Source: Cryptomeria japonica (taxonomy: Eukaryota > Streptophyta > Pinopsida > Cupressales > Cupressaceae). From it: a DNA stretch of 64,000 nucleotides. A program made the translations under genes and the position numbers. This document shows, piece after piece, positions 56,294 through 64,000 of the stretch. A model generated the notes under the pieces. It saw only the letters and a list, made by a program, of their open reading frames with translations, ran no database searches and was not told the DNA's origin. How positions within the stretch are numbered: position 1 is the stretch's first letter; each line of letters starts with the position of its first letter. Where the stretch lies: NCBI RefSeq assembly GCF_030272615.1, contig NC_081413.1, forward strand, positions 333,662,302-333,726,301, written 5' to 3'.

Positions 56294-58789
56294 ATCAAAT
56301 GAGCACTAGCCATGAAAATAGTGACTTTATCAGATGAATGTCCAAACTTCGGGTTGAGATTTCAATTAGAGTTATTATTCTTATTGTTGGAGTAGACAAT
56401 AATAAAATCCACATTAGGGAATAACACATCAAAAGGGTCCAAGTAAACATACACCCCAAATAACTTTGCTCAATACTTGATTTTAAACCACACACCTTAA
56501 AGGAATAACAACAACTCGTATCCTAATTAAACCATCATTTATAAACAAATATATAATCATTTCAATTTAAGCCAATTTGGCTATAACAAATGCCATTTGA
56601 ATTCGAATTTCAAATTAATGACAATAACATTTAAAATACTTTTGAAAACTAAATTCAATATTTAAATCAAAATATTATTTTCCAAATTAAAATCATTTTG
56701 ACTAACAAAATTGATGGTTATTCCTATAGCCTTTTTTTTCACAAAATCATTTACTATTATATCCAATCTAATTTAACATTCTCTTCATATTGCTAATTCA
56801 AAATACATAGTATAAATATATATTCAATACTAAACTGATATTTCTTTTAAAAACTGAATTTCCTCTAACACCATTTTCCAAATAAAAATTACAAATTACA
56901 AATTATAAATTATAAATATATATTTAAATCGAATTAAAAACAATATAAAATATTACACATTGCACAAGAAATAATATTTACTGTGATTTTGTTTTGACTG
57001 AGTTTTTTTTGTTTTGTTTTTTTACACAAAAAAACTCATGGCAACAATGCATTTCTAGCACATGTATTCAACTACTCAATTGGCCCTAACGCTAGGAGAA
57101 CGGATCCGATTCAATCCACAAATGAAATTTTCATATATAATATCATTATTCCACATAATAATTTCACATTTAAAACATCAGATTCATATTTTTCAAAAAG
57201 TCTAAGGAGACCAATAACTAGGTTTTGGAGGCCATCCACCATTGATGGACCTCCAAAAACTCAAAAAATTAAAACTTTCCAAATAAAAAATTCCTTAAAA
57301 CCCATTGGTTGATGGGTGAACAACATCACACTTTTCAAATAAAATTCACTTTCTGGGCATACATAAAAATTGGGCAGCATTTCCTCAAAGCAACTCTCAT
57401 TTCAAAAAAAAGTTGAAACATACAAATTCATATCTAAATTAAAATCCAAAATTCAAGTTGGAGAAAGGTTATAAATCCATTTGCTATCCATTTGCAACAA
57501 GAATTACGCAATTTCATAAAGAATCAAGGGAGAAATCAAATAAACTCACCTTCAAGTTGAAGAATTTTAAAATAAAACATGGAGCCAAAGACTCTGAAAG
57601 AACTCACGAAAACCGAGTAGCAACAAGAGTTTTCCCACTCGAATCCAACAAGCTCCTACCCACAAAATATTTCCAAGAAAATCCTTCCCAATCAAAATTT
57701 CAAAAATCCATTGTAGGGTTGGAAATCTCCAAAATTTGGAAAATAATAATCCTTGTTAAAAAATTGCATAATCCCCTTTTAATTCCACCATATTGTAATA
57801 AATAAATACTCTAATTTTGCTAGCATAATAGAATTTGATTTATCAATTTATAAAAACAATGGTCTTATTTTATTTTATTTTTTTAAAACAATTACTCAAG
57901 CCAAATATAATTTAATTTTCAATAATAATTCAACATTCACTCTAACTTAGACAATTAAAATAATCGATTAATTAATTAACCACAAAAAATGATTCTAATG
58001 TAATTTATTCTTGATTCCCTTTAATCAACATGACACATAAAATTTTCATTAACTACTCAAGAAGAGAATAAATAAACACACAAAACGCATAACACGCAAC
58101 ACTCAACTGAAACCAAAATAGAACATGACCCACATACCAACATCAAAAAAGTGGCCTAGTTGGCAAACAGACAAGGCAAACAAAAGACTGACGATGCTTA
58201 CAACTAAGCAAGGCTAGGGATGACATTAGGACCTTAGAACTACCTCCTCCACTTCCATTAGGTTAATTAGGTACGCTCAGACTTGTGGAGCTAGGTGGAG
58301 ACGATACCTTGTACTTGCAATTCCCCGCATCACCGAACCACACATACATATATATACACAAACATGGTAAACACACAAGTGAAGGATAATCATGGTGTTT
58401 CGTGTCTCATCAAAATGAGTGATGGAAAATCATCTCCTCACACCCCATACACTTCCACACAACATGACGACATATACATGAAGCAACTTGCACGCAAAGT
58501 AAATGTGTTATCCCATCATTAGTAACGCATAAATAAGCTTAACATTTCCTCATTAATACAATTCGATGTAGAAGTAGAGTTAACAACTACTCATCAATAA
58601 GAAATAATGTATATTCAATATCTATTCCTCAATGAACTATAATGCATAATCATATTCACCAACACACTCCAAAACGTAATACCATAATACACATCACAAT
58701 CACAATAAATCAACCATCCACATAAGCCACATAAAAGTCAACCTTGGTCAATGAGGCCAAAAAAGGTCTGAACGAGGTAGGGGTACTAC
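56294..58789. other. AT-rich non-coding stretch
   Basis: No coding signal that I trust; an open frame at 57458-57805 is basic, low-complexity and unrecognised. 56560-57000 and 57800-58080 are strongly AT-rich. The GAACGAGGTAGGGGTACTACA-like string ending near 58791 could be an LTR end, but no partner or primer site was found. Confidence 0.5.
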
Positions 58790-61510
58790 ATAATTGATAT
58801 AAAATCTCTTATTGAACGATCAGACCTACCGACTCTCCTCGCACAAATAGACATGGTGAAACAATTTCAAGCAACAAACACAAATTTCAACCAAGTCGCA
58901 AGTCAAAATTTATTTGATCAAACTTCATTCAATCAAATCTCAAATCAATAACATATCAAACAAAGACAACCAATGATCCAACAACAATCAATTATCCAAC
59001 AACAATCAATCATCCAACAACATTTAATGATCCAACAACAACCAATTATCCAACAATGACCAATCATCCAACAACAACCAATTATCCAACATATCCAACC
59101 AACACAATCAATGAGGCAATGCCAACGAATTGTTCAACCAACTGTCAAGTATCAATACCAAGTTCAGTCAACAAATCAATATCAACACTTACAACTAAAC
59201 TTTCAAAAATAAAATTTGCAACTCACACAAGACCAAATGTCAAACATGTCAAATCAATTAAACCATAACCTAATTCAAAATCAAAATGTAACATAAAACC
59301 AAAACCAAATCATCTTCAAACAAGTCCAAAATCCAAACATAATCATGTCAAAACCTCGAAAGAATTCAAATTCTTCTCCAAAGAAAAATGGCTCTATTAC
59401 AAAGCTCTTAAAGAGGGTCCTAAGTGATTTTTCTGAAAAAGATAAAAAACATATGCTCATGTCTAGCAATGGCTCACCATCCCCTCATAAACAAATTGAC
59501 TTTCCAATGGCCTCTATTCCTACACCTTTTGAAACTTTGCAAGAACCTCGCATATCATCTCCTAAAGATTCACAAGAGCAATTTCCACCATCACCTCCAA
59601 ATGATACATCAAATAATGCATCCTCCCAAGGGTTGTCTTCCATAGATGCTAATCAATGTCTTTATAAAAATCCCTTGTACTATTTGGAAATTCAAGATTT
59701 AATGCCATCAGATGCTTCTCTTTTAGGGAGTGCCATTCAAATTCCATCTCCCTCTTTTCAAAGCATTGATCCCTTGCCAAAATCCCCCATGCATATCCAA
59801 ATTCCAACCCCATGTCAAGAGGATAATTTAGAGCACAAAGAAATGAGTCCTAAAGAAAATCAAGATCAATATTTTGAAACCTTATCATCCCATCCAATTT
59901 TTGACCAGGATCCCATCTCCTGAGACACTCACATGATTCCCTTATTCATGTCCATTCTATTCAAGAACATAACACCCTTTCAAATTCTGTTGACATTCTA
60001 CATCCTGAGAAAGGTCAAGATATTCCCTTCATCCTCTCTCATGATCCCATTGAAATCCAAGAGCCGAGCACCTTTAAAGAGTCTAATGATCTTCCTCCTT
60101 GTCAAGATCAAAGTATCCTTCCAAATTCATGTCCACCACAAGACCCCATTATTCCTTTAAATCCTTCACAAAATCCCTTTGTTCCTCCATCTCCATGTCC
60201 TAACCCTACATATCCACTCCAAGATCTCATTTCTTTTGATAATCCCATTATTCCACCCATTCTATCTTGTGAAGAGTTCGTCATTGATCCTGATCGCCCT
60301 CATGAAGCTAGCATTTTGGAGAAAGATGTTCATGAATCATCCACTTTGGTCCAGTCTGATCCACTTCATGATCTCATTATTGCAATCATATAATATCCAC
60401 CTCATAACAGACTCGTGTCTTCTTCCCAAAGAAAAGAGTATCCTAAAAGTCAAAATATTTCTAAAGGCAAAGGAGTAGACCTTCACAAGCAAGAACATCT
60501 CCATGTTAAATAAAATCTTAATGGTCATGGCCTCAATGACATTCCTCAAGATTTTGGTACCCTTGCTAAATCCAACATCCCTCCAAAATCCAAACATGCA
60601 TCTTCCCCTTCATCCCTTCCATCCATCTTAGGTCCTTATATCCCTTCATTCTATATTCAAGGTCAGAAAAGGCACACATCTTTGAGAACCTTACATACAT
60701 CAAAAAGACCTCCATATCATTCCTATCGATACATACATTCCTTTCCCCCTCCAAGAAATTTGGATGTCAATCATAAAAGTCATAAATCCAGCAATCCATG
60801 TGTATTCAAGGATCAACATGTCCAGTCTAATCGACATGTCAAAACAAAGAATAATATGATCCAAAAAGAAAAAGAAATGTCCAAAAGGCCATAAAGGCCC
60901 ACTAAGAAAAATAAAGAAAAGTCAAAATATTAATGGGTTCCTAAATCCCTTGTGCAAGCTATGTGTTCCAAAGAACAACAAAAGCATGAAAAATCCAAAA
61001 CAATGTGGGTTCCTAAGCAGCTCCTTCAAGCACAAAAATAAAAATCCAACTTGGCATCCAAAATTTCTATTCATCCATCCAAACCTTTCAAATTTGTTCC
61101 TCTATAACCTCCTTCATCCATTTTGGGTCCTCATGTCCCAAAATCCCTAGTTATTCCTTCATCAAAATCTCCATATCCAAAATCCATTCTTTCTCCATCA
61201 ATCCATCACCCCTCAAGGTGTGCACAAATGTTGATCTTGCCTCCATTTCCATCCACTGAAGCCCAATTCCTGTATTACCCTATCCATTATCCAATGCATA
61301 TTTTCCATCCTTCCTTCCATCCTATCCAATGCTTGGCCTAAACCCTTGGTCCCATCTCATATCCATGTCATTATCCTACCAACGTCTTTAAGTATATTTT
61401 TAATAGTCATGGTCTATTTTCCAAGGGTACCATCAAGACAACAAGATGCTTGAGTCCTTCTTCCATCCTCGATCAAGTGTCCATTTTCTTCCAAAAAGTT
61501 AAAAATGCAA
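58790..61510 (+). pseudogene. Gag-like or orphan ORF of a non-autonomous element
   Basis: Not recognised. It can be read as one long frame with stops from SLIERSDLPTLLAQIDMVKQ (near 58800). A glutamine-rich tandem region follows (58975-59095), then MSKPRKNSNSSPKKNGSITK (59345), a long Pro/Ser/His-rich section, a frameshift near 59925, and PTYPLQDLISFDNPIIPPIL. Two WVPK repeats (near 60940 and 61000) are followed by more proline-rich sequence to a terminal GLFSKGTIKTTRCLS near 61430. No protease, RT or integrase motif is present. It ends about 70 bp before the 3' signal shared with Tat-2, so it probably used another element's machinery. I cannot assign a function. Confidence 0.5.
58975..59095 (+). 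repeat. 18-bp tandem repeat encoding IIQQQS
   Basis: About six units of ATCCAACAACAATCAATT with small changes, all in frame and giving IIQQQ(S/P); one unit has CAA to TGA. Confidence 0.85.
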
Positions 61511-61580
61511 AAAAATAAAAAAAGTCAAAATACAATAAAAAATAAATGAAATAAAATAAAGAAAAATCATTCTTCCTCTA

Positions 61581-61686
61581 GTGAAAACCTGACAAACAGG
61601 CACCTTGGGCAAGTACCATGATGAAAACCTAGCAAACAGGAATCATGTGTTATCCATGAACTTCTTGCATGTCATATCTGGGGGCA
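61581..61686 (+). promoter_or_regulatory. Conserved 3' signal, duplicated, and polypurine-tract-like run
   Basis: GTGAAAACCTGACAAACAGG (61581-61600) and ATGAAAACCTAGCAAACAGG (61621-61640) are two copies of a word that occurs once in Tat-2 at 32217-32236. In the first copy CCTGACAAACAGG forms a perfect 4-bp stem. CTGGGGGCA (61678-61686) follows, as in Tat-2. Confidence 0.65.
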
Positions 61687-64000
61687 GGTTTTATCCTATC
61701 ATATCCTTTTTGCCTTTCAGTCCTCCATTATCATGTCATATCCTATTACCCTTCATTATCCTATCATGTCCTATTACCCTTCATATCCTATCATCCCTCA
61801 TGTCCATATTCCTTTTTCCACCTTTGATATTGACAAGGCTGAGGATTTTCATGAGTGTCATGCTTCCTATTCACAACTTTCAGTCTATCACAACTTTTGT
61901 TCATTTATCCATTGGCTTATTACAACTTTTCATCCATATTCCATTGGCTTATCAAAACCTTTCATCCATATTCTTTGCTTCATTGCAATCTTCTTCCATT
62001 ATCCTTTAGCTTATGTGAGGCCTCACCTCAACTCAATCTGACATTTCAGTGATTTTTATATTTAGACTATTATGGATACTTTATTTTGATGCATTTTGGA
62101 ATTTAGAACTTATATGATTTCAAGATTTGCATAACATTTCTATATATTGATGATTTATTTATATGCTTATGAGATAGAACACTACATGATTTTTGAATAA
62201 GATGAAATTGCGGTGATATATGTCGATATTGAATTTGCAGGACTTTACTATGATAATAGAACTATGATGTATGTTTAAGTTTTGTGAATTAGGATGAATT
62301 GCTTAGGCGAAATTGCTTGGATAAAAGATGTATTTAATTTGTTCAGATGTAAATTGTATGCAAGTGATGATGCATATTATTATTCCTTGGAATTATATTA
62401 TATGTGGATATTTGAAAGTACTAATGTGTAAATTGAGATGCGCAGGAAGTTATCCATGTAACCATGGAAAATTTACGGAGAACCAAACCTAGACTTATGT
62501 ATGTTCGTAAGCTAGGGGTTTTCTATTTGGAGAGACAACACCCCGTTTGTGTTGTATTTTATTCATAACAGTATATGCTACATGTGTGTTAAGTGTATTT
62601 AATTTACTTGTGTAAAATCCACAAGAGACGATTTCATGTTTTAAATTGTAAAAGTGTTTTATTTGTGTCACTTGACACATGTGTGGATTTAAGTTTAAAT
62701 TTTATTTTTGTCTCTTGGTGGGAAAGTGTTCAACTATAGCTTTTTCAATTAATGTAACGTGATGTCATAAATACCCTGGGAAAAGAATCTTTGGAGAGGT
62801 CAACATATGTTTGACCCGAAAATAAACTTCAGAGGGGTTTAAAATGGGTTAAATGAACACCTAGGGGTAGTTTAATAGGGTTTCCTAAAGCCCATAAGGT
62901 ATACCTAAGGGTTAGGGGTAATTTTAGGCAAGTTTCTACTCCTAAGTGACCTTTTTGACACTCTAAAATTTGACTTTTCTGAGTTGTGCGAAAATTGAAA
63001 TTAGAAGTTTGGACCTAGTTGTAAACTTTCCTTTTCGAATGAGAGTTCTCTTTCCCATTCTGTCTTACCTTCCTCTTTAGTTTTTAGAAACTTGTGAGAA
63101 CTGAGAGAATGAGCTTCTTAAGCAAGAACTTGAAAATTTGAGGGTAATCACCCACTCTCCATTTTTGGAGACAAGAGAATTTTTGAAAAAGAATAGAATA
63201 GATTTGAATAGTAAAATTTGGCTAAGGGTAGAAGAAGAAGATCCGTGGATTTGGGCAGCTCTTCCTCAAATACTATCCTACCTTTGGGCAGATTAAGGTT
63301 GGTTACATTCTTCTTTAAATGACTTCTGTTTGCATGTGTTTTGGAGGTATGTTGGTGTAAGAACTCTGTTTTCTTGTATGTCCTTTTTGGGAATTTCATT
63401 TGGTATTTTGTAATATGTTTTGGTATGTGTTTTGGGAGTTTTTCAAGACCTCTTTCTCTTGGGAGAGAGGAGGATCTTGTGGGTGGTAGCAGTGACAACC
63501 CTTGGGTGAGAGACTCTCATTTTGAGAGCGATCACAAGGGATTTTTGTGTGACCCTTACTGCATGGCCTGTTTGTGCAATGGGGGTCATAAGGAGGGATA
63601 TAAGGCTAGAATGCCTTGGGGGGCATAAGGAATAAGGGGGTGAAATTCTTGATGTATTTTTTGTGCCATGAGGTGGCTACATGTTTTCCATACTTGCAGT
63701 TCTCCTCAGGGTATTGGTCCACTACCACCCTTAAAAAGGTCATCACCAAAGTGTTGTGTAGTGTAGTCGGGATAGGAGTGTGTCTGAAATCTGTGTGTAT
63801 TTTTGTCTTCTATGTGTTTGCATGTTTGTATCCCGTCTAGGGCTTGGTTCTCTGAGCTCGGGGGTGGCTACCAGTTAGCCTAGGCTGGGAGGTGAGCACT
63901 CCATGGTCATATTTGTGATTTATTATGCAAGATTGTCGGGAGAAAAGAATAGGACAAGTGAAAAGTTGCAGGAGATGATTGTTGCAGAAATTTAATTGCA
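61687..64000. other. Possible LTR and flank, unassigned
   Basis: 61700-61990 is rich in CATATCCTAT/CATTATCC strings. From about 62010 (TGTGAGGCCTCACCTCAACTC, with a perfect TGAGGCCTCA palindrome) the composition changes to T/G-rich non-coding sequence, consistent with an LTR. I found no second copy in the window. A short open frame at 63341-63628 (cysteine/glycine-rich) is not convincing as a gene. Confidence 0.4.

Noticed and set aside
57458-57805. 115-codon open frame in AT-rich DNA
   Set aside because: Low-complexity K/N/I-rich composition expected of AT-rich DNA, no homologous copy in the window.
63341-63840. Cysteine-rich small proteins in 63341-63628 and 63616-63840
   Set aside because: Overlapping short frames in T/G-rich non-coding sequence, no recognisable motif, likely chance.

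Overview
The window is plant nuclear heterochromatin made almost entirely of decayed, nested LTR retrotransposons; I found no host gene, tRNA or rRNA. The element types (Tat-like and Athila-like Ty3/gypsy, Ty1/copia, a plant mobile domain passenger gene), the AT-rich CpG-poor background and the long degraded elements point to a seed plant. A gymnosperm is my guess, at low confidence. Nearly every reading frame carries premature stops, many of them CAG to TAG or CAA to TAA, so I call these genes pseudogenes.

Layout. 1-2089 (minus) is an accessory ORF fragment, preceded on its strand by an array of TTCATCGATGAA-like words (2316-2870). 2941-6380 (plus) is a distant homologue of that ORF and leads into a 919-bp LTR (6376-7294), a primer-binding site and the gag-pol of a Tat-like element (Tat-1, 7295-14291). 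A repeat-rich spacer (14292-16452) and a second copy of the accessory ORF (16453-20035) follow. That copy is cut by a minus-strand copia element (Copia-1, target duplication CAACA). Copia-1's LTR is itself cut by a second Tat-like element (Tat-2, target duplication CATTG). Tat-2 carries gag, protease, G-patch, RT, two RNase H domains, integrase and an antisense plant mobile domain (PMD) gene (34532-36678). At 37147 the sequence jumps back to a second copy of the Tat-1 ORF end plus Copia-1 LTR (37147-38699), a Tat-2 LTR (38700-40065), and then the rest of Copia-1 (to 47009). The Tat-1 ORF resumes at 47010 and its 3' LTR ends at 47965.

After this lies an Athila-like element lacking its 5' part (Ath-1, 47966-56293: protease, RT, RNase H, integrase, a large accessory ORF, polypurine tract, 3' LTR). 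An AT-rich stretch and a coding remnant without pol (58790-61510) follow. The remnant ends in the same 40-nt 3' signal that Tat-2 carries, which suggests a non-autonomous relative.

The most interesting pattern is that each element has its own short word with a self-complementary or CpG core. It is repeated at irregular spacing, usually just upstream of that element's accessory ORF: CATCGATG, TTCGCGAA/GGCGAAA, AGCGCTWTTG, TTCCTGCAGCCA and, in Copia-1, CTCGGTAA. This resembles the private motif arrays of Arabidopsis VANDAL transposons, which are read by their own anti-silencing VANC proteins. Other notable points are a Tat element whose archaeal-type RNase H lies before RT, a recurring accessory ORF family that I cannot name, and a block duplication inside the nest.
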